Positions 1-7,461 of a stretch of DNA of 55,158 nt are shown here, one piece after another. This stretch comes from Polyangiaceae bacterium. Lineage in GTDB: Bacteria; Myxococcota_A; Polyangia; Polyangiales; Polyangiaceae. The position numbers and the translations under genes were made by a program. Every line of letters begins with the position of its first letter. The first letter of the stretch is position 1. The stretch covers positions 1-55,158 of the forward strand of contig JANXOF010000074.1 of NCBI GenBank assembly GCA_025353725.1, read 5' to 3'. The notes beneath the pieces are model-generated. The model saw only the letters and a program-made list of their open reading frames with translations, did no database searches and was not told the DNA's origin.

Positions 1-132
1 GTGATCCGCGCGAATGCTCCGCGAACTCGCATCGCCCTCCAAAAAGTCGCGCAGCGCGCCCGGTGGCGCGTCACGCCGTTGCACTGCATCCGCTGGGCCG
101 AACACGCCGGCTACAGGCGTCGTCTCAAGTGA
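1..132 (+). CDS. Possible 3' end of an unidentified gene (cut by window edge)
   Basis: A frame open from the first base runs 43 codons to a TGA at 130-132. The encoded segment is Arg-rich and ends in RRRLK, with no motif I recognise. It lies on the same strand as the methyltransferase locus that follows, so it could be the tail of an upstream gene of that locus. Only the open frame and GC-rich third positions support it; it may be chance in GC-rich DNA. Confidence 0.22.
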   Translation: MIRANAPRTRIALQKVAQRARWRVTPLHCIRWAEHAGYRRRLK

Positions 133-414
133 TCTCTGGGATTAGATGGCCGAAGGGTTTTCCAAACAAGTACGCTTTCGCTGCGGAGCCGCTGGGACTT
201 TGTGCGTAGCGGTCGTGGCCAGCGCTAACGTCTACGTCTGTGCGAAGCGGGCACCGGATTTGAGCGAGCATGTAGGCACATGGCCCATCGAATCGCAAAA
301 CGCGGACGCGACTTTGGTTCTCAAAACGCTAAGCGCGCTGCATGCACCGGCGGTCCGTACCGGGTCGGGATAACCTGTAGTGTGACCATCGCCGCCCACG
401 CTCAATTTTCGTGA
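133..414. other. Stretch without a convincing gene
   Basis: A 75-codon frame at 146-373 (plus) and a longer minus-strand frame cross this interval, but neither has a recognisable domain or a ribosome binding site. I see no repeat or RNA structure here. It probably holds the upstream region of the small ORF and methyltransferase pair. Confidence 0.4.
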
Positions 415-552
415 ATGAAGTTGCTGCGCGAACCACCGAAGCAGGGCTATCTCACGATCTCGGACGCACAACAGTGGCGGTTGAACTACGGCCGTGCGAT
501 CCAGGCGGCGGGCAGCGGTCCCGGTGTGCAGGAGCTTCGGGTGCACCCATGA
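415..552 (+). CDS. Small ORF (45 aa) translationally coupled to the DNA methyltransferase
   Basis: The frame starts at ATG 415, directly after an in-frame TGA, and encodes 45 residues beginning MKLLREPPKQGYLTISDAQ. Its TGA overlaps the methyltransferase ATG in an ATGA arrangement (549-552), the usual sign of translational coupling. The product is short, polar and not membrane-spanning; I do not recognise the family. It could be a small accessory or control protein of the modification enzyme, a leader for coupling, or the remnant tail of a larger gene. No strong Shine-Dalgarno precedes it. Confidence 0.4.
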   Translation: MKLLREPPKQGYLTISDAQQWRLNYGRAIQAAGSGPGVQELRVHP

Positions 553-2015
553 GTAAGCAAGAATTTGGCGATTGGCAGACACCGATCGAGCTTGCCGAAG
601 CGGTGATCGCACTCGTCGCTAAACGGAACGCTATAAGGCCCGCCGTAGTGCTGGAGCCGACGTGCGGCGAAGGCGCTTTTCTCGTCGCAGCGTCACGGGC
701 ATTCAAAACAGCCTTGCTCGTTGGGTACGAACGAAACGAACCCTACGTGGTGACCGCTTTGGCCCAGCTCCCGAAGCTGCGGGCGCGCGTGATGGCTGCG
801 GACTTCTTTGGCGTCGAGTGGGACCGCGAACTGCTCGCACTCGATGGCCCAATCCTCGTCATCGGGAATCCACCTTGGGTGACGAACGCGAGCCTCGGGA
901 CGCTCGCATCGCAGAACCTGCCGACGAAGAGCAACTTCAAGGGACTCTCGGGATACGAAGCGCTCACCGGTAAGAGCAATTTCGACGTGTCGGAGTGGAT
1001 GATCCTGCGCCTCCTCGCAGCGCTACAGGGCCGCCGTGCGACATTTGCGATCCTCTGCAAGACGGCCGTGGCTCGGCGCGTGATCGAGTTCAGCGCGACC
1101 AAGAGATGGGACGTGCGACCGGGGGGCCTGTGGCGGATTGACGCCAGGAAGCACTTTCGTGCGGCCGTAGATGCGGTGCTGTTAATCTGTGAGATCGGAA
1201 CGGACACGAAATCGGCCGAGTGGCCAGTCTACGAGTCGCTGGAGTCCACGCGGCCCACGTCGACGATGACGATCGTGGACGGCGCCATGATTGCGGACGC
1301 CAAAGCTCACGCAAAGACTGCGCACCTCGCGGGCGTGAGTTCTCCCGAGTGGCGCTCGGGCCTCAAGCACGACTGCTCCCGTATCATGGAGCTGTCGCGG
1401 GCCGACGACGGCACGTGGGAAAATGGGCTCGGCGAGCGGTTGCACCTCGAAGAGAAAAACGTCTTTTTCATTCTGAAAAGCTCAGACGTTGCAAACGGTC
1501 GCACCTGCGGGCCACGAGCGGTCATCGTTCCGCAACGAAAGATCGGTGACGACACGGCGCCGCTCCGACGCTCAGCCCCAAAGACGTGGGCCTACCTGAC
1601 GAAGCACAAGGAACTGCTCGCGGCGCGGAAGAGTTCGATCTACCGAGGTCAGCCCCCCTTCGCGATCTTCGGCGTAGGCCCCTACTCTTTCGCGCCGTGG
1701 AAAGTCGCGATCTCCGGCCTCTACAAGAGGTGCGAGTTCACGCTCGTTGGCCCCCAAGACGGACGCCCCGTGATGCTCGACGACACGTGCTATTTTCTGC
1801 CGTTCGAGGATGCGCAAACCGCTCGCAAAGTCCACGAGGCGCTCAGGTCGAAACTCGCTCGGACGTTCTTCGATGCCAGGGTGTTTTGGGACGCAAAGCG
1901 ACCGTTCAGCAAGCAGATCCTCCAGCAACTCGACCTACACGCGCTCCGCTCGGCGTTGCGCTTGCACGATGCACTCCCCGGGGTATCCCGACCAGTACGG
2001 CGTGCGCTGATCTGA
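549..2015 (+). CDS. N6-adenine DNA methyltransferase, NPPW type (Eco57I/TaqI-like)
   Basis: The product (488 aa from ATG 549) carries the SAM-binding motif I EPTCGEG at residues 36-42 and the catalytic motif IV NPPW at 107-110, which define gamma-class adenine-N6 DNA methyltransferases. The C-terminal third (about 340-480) resembles the target-recognition region of type II/IIG modification enzymes, including AIFGVGPYSFAPWKVAISG and a later DDTCYFLPF motif. I chose ATG 549 because homology begins there and it overlaps the preceding small ORF; the frame itself is open from 411. No endonuclease motif is visible within this protein, so it is either a solitary methyltransferase or its restriction partner lies upstream, outside the window. 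A toxin-antitoxin pair sits immediately downstream, consistent with an accessory island. Confidence 0.85.
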   Translation: MSKQEFGDWQTPIELAEAVIALVAKRNAIRPAVVLEPTCGEGAFLVAASRAFKTALLVGYERNEPYVVTALAQLPKLRARVMAADFFGVEWDRELLALDGPILVIGNPPWVTNASLGTLASQNLPTKSNFKGLSGYEALTGKSNFDVSEWMILRLLAALQGRRATFAILCKTAVARRVIEFSATKRWDVRPGGLWRIDARKHFRAAVDAVLLICEIGTDTKSAEWPVYESLESTRPTSTMTIVDGAMIADAKAHAKTAHLAGVSSPEWRSGLKHDCSRIMELSRADDGTWENGLGERLHLEEKNVFFILKSSDVANGRTCGPRAVIVPQRKIGDDTAPLRRSAPKTWAYLTKHKELLAARKSSIYRGQPPFAIFGVGPYSFAPWKVAISGLYKRCEFTLVGPQDGRPVMLDDTCYFLPFEDAQTARKVHEALRSKLARTFFDARVFWDAKRPFSKQILQQLDLHALRSALRLHDALPGVSRPVRRALI

Positions 2016-2091
2016 GCCTGCGGCGAAGCGTACACCTCCTCTCCGGAGTACGGTGACCGCGTACGAGCGCGCCCTCAAGGAGCTAACGCTT

Positions 2092-2120
2092 TTGACGCTG
2101 TACCGAGCGCGTGTCATACA
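2092..2120 (+). promoter_or_regulatory. Putative sigma70-type promoter of the RHH/PIN toxin-antitoxin operon
   Basis: A good -35 (TTGACG, 2092-2097) is followed after 17 bp by a weak -10 (CATACA, 2115-2120). The -10 lies inside the operator palindrome, so repressor bound there would block RNA polymerase. Position and spacing fit; the -10 is poor, so this is an inference. Confidence 0.4.
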
Positions 2121-2131
2121 TCATGTATGAC
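2113..2131. promoter_or_regulatory. Perfect palindromic operator on the antitoxin start codon
   Basis: GTCATACAT-C-ATGTATGAC is a perfect 9-bp inverted repeat around one central base. It covers the proposed -10 region and the antitoxin ATG (2127-2129). Ribbon-helix-helix antitoxins are known to bind such palindromes and autorepress, with toxin as co-repressor. Its perfection in otherwise unstructured sequence makes it a strong operator candidate. Confidence 0.7.
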
Positions 2132-2405
2132 AGCTTATCCGCGCATCAATGCCCGTCTTGAGATACAGCTCAGCGAGCGCGTGGACCGCTTGTGCAAGCG
2201 TACCGGCAGCACCGTCACGCACGTGGTGCGCGATGCACTCACGCTCTACTGCGACGCGCACGAACAGCAGTCCTCGGTGCTGGACGTACTCTCGGCGCTA
2301 GGCTTAGTGGGTAGTATGCACGCTCCAGCCGACTACGCCGAGAACGCCAAGCGCGCCTACGGCGATGTGCTTGCAGAGAAGTACGCACCGAGCAAAGGCC
2401 GATAG
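2127..2405 (+). CDS. Ribbon-helix-helix (CopG-like) antitoxin
   Basis: This 92-aa protein has an N-terminal RHH fold: a short beta strand (RLEIQLSERV, residues 9-18) followed by two helices separated by a Thr/Ser turn (GSTVTHVVRDAL). The C-terminal half is the expected toxin-neutralising tail. It lies one base upstream of a PIN-domain gene, the usual antitoxin-toxin order. The family binds DNA as a dimer and represses its own operon; the palindrome over its start codon is the likely target. The exact antitoxin subfamily cannot be assigned from sequence alone. Confidence 0.82.
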   Translation: MTAYPRINARLEIQLSERVDRLCKRTGSTVTHVVRDALTLYCDAHEQQSSVLDVLSALGLVGSMHAPADYAENAKRAYGDVLAEKYAPSKGR

Positions 2406-2406
2406 C

Positions 2407-2826
2407 GTGCTCGCCGACACGGGCTTCTTCCTGGCCATCGCCAACCCTAACGACAAGCATCACACGGCCGCCGTACAGGCCGCGCGCGGTGTGCATGAGC
2501 CGCTGGTCACCACCTGGCCGGTGCTCACCGAGACGTGTCACCTCATGCTGCGTGTGGGGACGGACCACCAAGCTCGGTTCGTGCGCGCGGTCGCCAGCGG
2601 CGCAATCCGCATTTTTGACTTGAGCGTGGAGCACCTGGGCCGCATCGAGCAGCTCATGGCCAAGTACAAGGACCTGCCCATGGACTTGGCCGATGCGTCG
2701 CTGGTGATTGCGGCTGAGGACCAAAGCGACGGTCGCATTCTAAGCGCCGACACACGCGACTTTAGGACCTACCGCTGGAAAAACCGTAAGCCGTTTGTGA
2801 ACTTGATGGCACGCGCGGTGCGGTGA
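2407..2826 (+). CDS. PIN-domain ribonuclease toxin (VapC-like)
   Basis: Starting at GTG 2407, one base after the antitoxin stop, the product is 139 aa, a typical VapC length. The conserved acidic residues of the PIN active site are visible: D4 (LADTGFF), E42 (LTETCH), D96 (LADASL) and D115/D118 (SADTRDF). PIN toxins are Mg2+-dependent RNases that cleave tRNA or rRNA when freed from antitoxin. The frame is open further upstream to 2365, but that would overlap the antitoxin by about 40 bases, so the GTG is preferred. All metal-binding residues are intact, so the toxin should be active. Confidence 0.88.
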   Translation: MLADTGFFLAIANPNDKHHTAAVQAARGVHEPLVTTWPVLTETCHLMLRVGTDHQARFVRAVASGAIRIFDLSVEHLGRIEQLMAKYKDLPMDLADASLVIAAEDQSDGRILSADTRDFRTYRWKNRKPFVNLMARAVR

Positions 2827-2855
2827 CGGGCTTGGCTACCACCTCGGGATGCGGC

Positions 2856-3701
2856 TCACGCGTTGTCGCTCGGCGCGTCGTCCTCCTGGCGCGCGCGCTT
2901 CACAAGCGGGTTTGAACGGCTTATCCAGGCGATAGCCGCGAGCGAAAGCGCGGCCAGCGCGACACCGCCTATGCGCTGTAGTGGGGAAAAAGCGAGGTCG
3001 TTGCCCGTGACCACCAGGGGAACGACCTGGACGCCGAAAAAGGCGACGCGGGCGAGGATCGAGGGCAGCACGCTTCCCGTCACCGCTCGAACCCACGCGA
3101 GCACGAGAACTGTCGCGAGTATCGACGCCACCTCACGCGGCTGCGCGCCGCCAAGCAACGTGTCGTAAGCGGCAGTCGCTACGATGACGGATTCCGCCCG
3201 CCGTCCGCGCTTCAACGAAGTGAAGAGCGCTCCGCGAAAAAAAAGTTCGTCGCACACCGGCATCACGACGACGACGGCGATGACGAGCGCCACCTTCTTG
3301 CCGAGGCTCGGCGTGTCAAACACGCGCGCATACGCCTCGAGCTCCACGAGCGACGGCGGGAAGCGCTTGGACAGGGCGCTGTCGAGCCACATGGATGCCG
3401 GCGACAGCCCCGCGCCCGCGATTGCGGCGAGGCTCATGACCGAAACGGGTACGCTTTGAAATGCCAGCACCCGACGAATCGGTGACTCCGGCGCGTGAAT
3501 ACGCAGAATCAAAAAGAGAACCACGGAGTACGCGAGTAGCTTGCTTAGTGCGACCGTCACGACGTCGACGAAGGCTCCCGGATGAACCACGTCGGTAAGC
3601 ATGATGGCGACGCCGACCAGCACTCCTGCCAAAAGCGTCCACACCGCGGCGAGCACAAACGAGAGCGGCTTTCCCTCCGCGCCGTCACCCTCGCGTTTCA
3701 C
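2856..3701 (-). CDS. CPBP-like intramembrane protease homologue with degraded active site
   Basis: The 281-aa protein has several hydrophobic segments (about 14-36, 50-68, 84-100, 136-150, 190-235, 245-262), a polytopic membrane pattern. Residues 147-157 (MPVCDELFFRG) match motif 1 of CPBP/CAAX proteases, with E152 and R156 kept and the first Glu replaced by Asp. The histidine of the next motif appears missing (AYDTLLGG where a His is expected), and the last His-x3-Asn motif is replaced near LARVAFF. Loss of these metal ligands suggests a non-proteolytic homologue, although the fold is probably kept. The gene starts with GTG overlapping the nadB stop by 4 bp (GTGA), so it is co-translated with nadB. 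Its C-terminus is acidic and cytosolic-looking. Confidence 0.65.
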   Translation of the reverse strand: MKREGDGAEGKPLSFVLAAVWTLLAGVLVGVAIMLTDVVHPGAFVDVVTVALSKLLAYSVVLFLILRIHAPESPIRRVLAFQSVPVSVMSLAAIAGAGLSPASMWLDSALSKRFPPSLVELEAYARVFDTPSLGKKVALVIAVVVVMPVCDELFFRGALFTSLKRGRRAESVIVATAAYDTLLGGAQPREVASILATVLVLAWVRAVTGSVLPSILARVAFFGVQVVPLVVTGNDLAFSPLQRIGGVALAALSLAAIAWISRSNPLVKRARQEDDAPSDNA

Positions 3702-5353
3702 GCCGAAGGCCCGTTCACAGCGGCAGGTGCGCGTGGCGTCGCGCTCGGAGCGGTGGGGACGAGATGGGCAGGAACACCTCGTTTGACCACCATGTCACGC
3801 GCCATTTTCGGGTCCATTTCGAGATGGTCAATGGTGAAGTGAAGGCCGCGACTTTCGCGTCGTGCCGCCGCACATTCGACGATCAACTGCGCCACTGTCG
3901 CGATGTTGCGCAATTCGAGAAGGTCGCGCGTCACGAAGTACGTCCAGTAATACTCGGCGATTTCCTCCTGGAGCATCGCAATACGGCGCGCGGCGCGCTT
4001 GAGTCGCTTATCCGTCCGAACGATACCCACGTAGTTCCACATGAGGCGTCGCAACTCGTCCCAGTTTTGGGTAATCACGACAGCCTCGTCGCTCGGAACA
4101 GCGCCACCGACGTCCCAATCCGGAACCTCGGGCCAAGGCTCGGTGCGGTCGATCGTCGCGAGCGCGAGCGCCGCCCTGTGTGCGAAGACCATGCCCTCGA
4201 GCAACGAATTCGACGCGAGTCGGTTCGCGCCATGCAGTCCCGTGTGCGCGCACTCGCCTATCGCCCAAAGCCTAGGGATCGTGCTGCGGCCGTCGAGATC
4301 GGTCGTTATACCGCCACACAGATAGTGTGCCGCAGGAACGACTGGAATGGGCTCGCGCGTAATGTCGATTCCGTATCCCATGCATTGCGCATAGATACCT
4401 GGGAAGTGTTCTTTGATGAAGTGTGGGTCTTTATGCGTGATGTCGAGGAGCACGTGGTCGGCGCCGCTTCTTTTCATCTCATGGTCGATCGCACGGGCGA
4501 CGATGTCGCGCGGCGCGAGCTCGCCGCGGGCGTCGTGCTCCTTCATGAACGCCGTGCCGTCGAGACGACGCAAAATCGCCCCCTCGCCGCGTAGGGCTTC
4601 CGAGATGAGGAAGCTCTTCGCCTGCGGGTGAAAGAGACACGTCGGATGAAACTGATAGAACTCCATGTTCGCGATTTCGGCGCCTGCGCGAAACGCCATC
4701 GCCACGCCGTCGCCGGTCGCGACGTCAGGGTTAGTCGTGTAGAGGTACACTTTGCCGGCGCCTCCGCTCGCGAGGACCGTCGCGCGCGCGAGGATCGTTT
4801 CGACCTTCCCGTGCTCCACGTCGAAGACGTACGCCCCAGCGCACACTTCGGGGCCCCCGTATTTGGCAAGCGTGATGAGGTCGACCGCCATGGACTCGTC
4901 GAGAACGCGAATATTTTTCGCATTTCGGACGGCCTCGACGAGCGCGCGCTCCACTTCGCGGCCGGTCATGTCGCCCGTGTGGACAATGCGACGGGCGCTA
5001 TGGCCGCCTTCCAGGTGCAGGTCCAGGTCCGTTCTTTCAACCCCAGGCGCGCGGTCAAACATCGTGCCGAACTCTTGGAGCCTCCGTATGCACTCAGGAG
5101 CGTCGCGCACACACACCTCAGCGGCACGCAGGTGAGTCAGTCCGGCGCCCGCGACGAGCGTGTCTTGCACGTGCTGGTCGAAGGAGTCTTCTTTGTCGAG
5201 CACGGCCGCAATGCCGCCCTGGGCGTACTGGGTGTTCGACTCCTCGACCGTACGCTTGGTGACGATCATCACGTCACCGTGCGCGGCCGCTTCGAGCGCG
5301 AACGAGAGACCTGCGATCCCGCTGCCGATCACGAGAAAGTCACACGTCAACAT
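3698..5353 (-). CDS. nadB: L-aspartate oxidase
   Basis: The 551-aa flavoprotein oxidises L-aspartate to iminoaspartate, the first step of de novo NAD synthesis. It begins MLTCDFLVIGSGIAGLSF, with the FAD dinucleotide motif GSGIAG at residues 10-15, followed by the succinate dehydrogenase/NadB signatures NTQYAQGGIAA and GGHSARRI, and the HPT motif in YQFHPT. The C-terminal helical domain (about 430-530) has the RRLMW and LRNI features of NadB. Length matches the family. The frame extends upstream to 5527, but homology starts at ATG 5353, so that start is chosen. It is divergent from etfB and overlaps the downstream CPBP-like gene. The partner genes nadA and nadC are not in the window. Confidence 0.95.
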   Translation of the reverse strand: MLTCDFLVIGSGIAGLSFALEAAAHGDVMIVTKRTVEESNTQYAQGGIAAVLDKEDSFDQHVQDTLVAGAGLTHLRAAEVCVRDAPECIRRLQEFGTMFDRAPGVERTDLDLHLEGGHSARRIVHTGDMTGREVERALVEAVRNAKNIRVLDESMAVDLITLAKYGGPEVCAGAYVFDVEHGKVETILARATVLASGGAGKVYLYTTNPDVATGDGVAMAFRAGAEIANMEFYQFHPTCLFHPQAKSFLISEALRGEGAILRRLDGTAFMKEHDARGELAPRDIVARAIDHEMKRSGADHVLLDITHKDPHFIKEHFPGIYAQCMGYGIDITREPIPVVPAAHYLCGGITTDLDGRSTIPRLWAIGECAHTGLHGANRLASNSLLEGMVFAHRAALALATIDRTEPWPEVPDWDVGGAVPSDEAVVITQNWDELRRLMWNYVGIVRTDKRLKRAARRIAMLQEEIAEYYWTYFVTRDLLELRNIATVAQLIVECAAARRESRGLHFTIDHLEMDPKMARDMVVKRGVPAHLVPTAPSATPRAPAAVNGPSA

Positions 5354-5549
5354 GAGGGAGCCATGGGAGGGAGGTAGTGCCAACGGCCGCGGAGGCAAAG
5401 CACAATGCCCGAGGACTTTGGTGAAGCGTCGTTGACATGAGACACCTCGCCCCCTAAAAATGGCCGGGCTGAGTTGCCGTTCCTCGCGAACGGAGCCGGA
5501 CGGCGGCCGAGGTCGCTGCGCTCCCACGCTTTAGACCAAAAGGCCGCCG

Positions 5550-6374
5550 ATGAAGATTCTCGTTCCGCTCAAGCGAGTCGCCGACCCGGACAACGCCAAC
5601 AAGGTGAAAGTCAACGCCGGCAAGCTCGAGACCACCGGTCTCGAATGGAAGCCGAATCCTTTCGACGAGTACGCGATCGAGACCGCGCTCCGACTCACCG
5701 AGAACGGCGCGACGCCGAAGGTGCGGCAGGGCGAAGTGGTCGTCGTGACGTTTGGTCCAAAAGAGGCCGAAGTCACGCTGCGCGGCGCTCTCGCCACGGG
5801 GGCCGACCGAGCGATACGTGTTGATTGCACGGACGAACAGCTCGACGGTGACATCGTGGCGCGCGCCCTCGCGGCCATCGCCGCGACCGAGAAGCCCGAC
5901 CTCATTTTGGCCGGAAAACAAGCCGTCGACGGCGACGCGAATCAAGTCGGTCAGCTGACGGCCGAGTACCTCCATTGGCCTCAAGCGACGTTTGCCGGGA
6001 GTATTACAAGCGAGAACGACGCCTCACTGCTCGTGGTTCGCGAGGTCGACGGCGGGACGATTACACTTCGCGTCACGCTTCCCGCCGTCGTGACGGTGGA
6101 CCTACGGATTGTCGCCCCGAAGAGCGTGAAGTCGAAGTTCACGGCCGAAGGACACGCTTACCCCGACGGGGTCCGCTTTGCCGCACTGATGGCCATCATG
6201 GCTGCAAAAAAGAAGTCGCTCGTGGAACTGAAGCTTGCCGATCTCGTTCCGGACGCCGCGCTGAAGATTGCTTACGCGGCGTTCGAGTTGCCGCCGGGAC
6301 GCAAGGCCGGAATCAAGGTGAAGACTGTCTCCGAGCTCGTCGAAAAGTTGAAGTCCGAAGCGAAAGCGCTCTGA
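5550..6374 (+). CDS. etfB: Electron transfer flavoprotein, beta subunit
   Basis: The 274-aa product begins MKILVPLKRVADPDN, the standard EtfB N-terminus, and contains the AMP/FAD-proximal signature AGKQAVDGDANQVGQLTAEY at about residues 120-140. EtfB pairs with EtfA to carry electrons from acyl-CoA and other flavin dehydrogenases to the quinone pool via ETF-quinone oxidoreductase. An AAGG-like sequence lies a few bases before the ATG. etfA follows after 19 bp, so the two form an operon. It is divergent from nadB across a 196-bp intergenic region that should hold both promoters. Confidence 0.95.
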   Translation: MKILVPLKRVADPDNANKVKVNAGKLETTGLEWKPNPFDEYAIETALRLTENGATPKVRQGEVVVVTFGPKEAEVTLRGALATGADRAIRVDCTDEQLDGDIVARALAAIAATEKPDLILAGKQAVDGDANQVGQLTAEYLHWPQATFAGSITSENDASLLVVREVDGGTITLRVTLPAVVTVDLRIVAPKSVKSKFTAEGHAYPDGVRFAALMAIMAAKKKSLVELKLADLVPDAALKIAYAAFELPPGRKAGIKVKTVSELVEKLKSEAKAL

Positions 6375-6393
6375 GCAGAAAGACGCATCCTCA

Positions 6394-7356
6394 ATGTCAA
6401 GTATTCTTCTCGTAGCCGAACTCCACGACGGCCATGTTCGTCGTTCGACACACTCCTCGATTACGTTTGCACGGCAAACCGGGCTTCCGTTCAGCATCCT
6501 TGTGATCGGCCACGGAGCTCAAAGCGCCGCCGCCGAGATGGTGGCGTACGGCGCGACCAAGGTCGTGACCGTCGACGACGCTTACCTCGGGCATGTCGTC
6601 GCGGAGCGCTTCGCCCCAACGATCGCGGAGATCGCGAAAGGCGGCGGATTCGACATCGTCGTGATGACGGCAAGCTCGTTCGGCAAAGACGTTGCGCCGC
6701 GCGTCGCCGCCAAGCTCGGCGCGGGGTACGCTTCTGACATCAGCAGCGTGAGCGTCGAGGGCGGCAGCCTCGGTTACAAACGCCCTGTTTTCGCGGGGAA
6801 TGCGTTCGCCAATGCGAAGCTTACCACGCCTTTCCAGGTCGTCACCGTGCGCCAGTCCGAGTTCGCCCCGGCCGAGCCGAGTGGCGGCAGCAGCAGCGTC
6901 GAGCCAGGAACGCTCGCCGCGAAGGATCCAGCTGCCGACCGAGTGGAGTTTGTCGCTCTCGGTGAGGCCAAAAGTGAACGTCCCGACCTCGGAGAAGCGA
7001 AGGTCATTGTCTCGGGGGGCCGCGCGCTGAAGGAGAAGTTCGCGGAGGTTCTCGACCCTCTCGCAGGCCTGCTCGGGGCGGCCGTGGGCGCGAGTCGCGC
7101 GGCGTGCGACGCCGGGTACGCGCCGCCGGAGCTACAGGTCGGACAGACGGGCCGCGTCGTCGCGCCGAAGCTCTACGTCGCCATCGGAATCTCCGGTGCG
7201 ATTCAGCATCTCGCGGGCATGAAAGGCTCGAAGACCATCGTGGCCATTAACAAGGACGCTGACGCCCCGATTTTCCAGGTCGCCGATTACGGGCTCGTCG
7301 CAGACTTGTTTGTCGCCGTGCCGGAGCTCGTCAATGAGCTGAAGAAGCACGCGTGA
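6394..7356 (+). CDS. etfA: Electron transfer flavoprotein, alpha subunit
   Basis: The 320-aa protein shows the two-domain EtfA plan. An N-terminal alpha/beta domain (MSSILLVAELHDG) leads to a C-terminal FAD-binding domain with VSGGRALKE, GASRAACDAGY, QVGQTGRVVAPKLYVAIGIS and the closing signature INKDADAPIFQVADYGLVAD at about residues 284-303. These residues bind the FAD that accepts electrons from dehydrogenases. It lies 19 bp after etfB and its length is normal. The next gene, dnaX, starts 105 bp downstream; no terminator is obvious between them. Confidence 0.95.
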   Translation: MSSILLVAELHDGHVRRSTHSSITFARQTGLPFSILVIGHGAQSAAAEMVAYGATKVVTVDDAYLGHVVAERFAPTIAEIAKGGGFDIVVMTASSFGKDVAPRVAAKLGAGYASDISSVSVEGGSLGYKRPVFAGNAFANAKLTTPFQVVTVRQSEFAPAEPSGGSSSVEPGTLAAKDPAADRVEFVALGEAKSERPDLGEAKVIVSGGRALKEKFAEVLDPLAGLLGAAVGASRAACDAGYAPPELQVGQTGRVVAPKLYVAIGISGAIQHLAGMKGSKTIVAINKDADAPIFQVADYGLVADLFVAVPELVNELKKHA

Positions 7357-7461
7357 CATGCGCGACGCGCGCGAGAAGCGCACGAGCGTAAGTCGCGTGA
7401 CTCGCATAACTCCGATGACTCGCCATCGACGGCACGGCTCCGTTGCGCTAGCTAGCTTGCC

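Noticed and set aside
146-373. 75-codon plus-strand frame near the left edge
   Set aside because: No domain, no ribosome binding site, composition like random GC-rich translation, and competing frames on the other strand.
411-2015. Methyltransferase locus as part of a DISARM or BREX defence system
   Set aside because: No helicase, DUF1998, PLD or BREX-type gene is visible. One methyltransferase with NPPW is not enough to assign a system.
7357-7461. Possible SRP RNA gene upstream of dnaX
   Set aside because: The position is common for ffs in some bacteria, but the conserved SRP RNA core is not present here.
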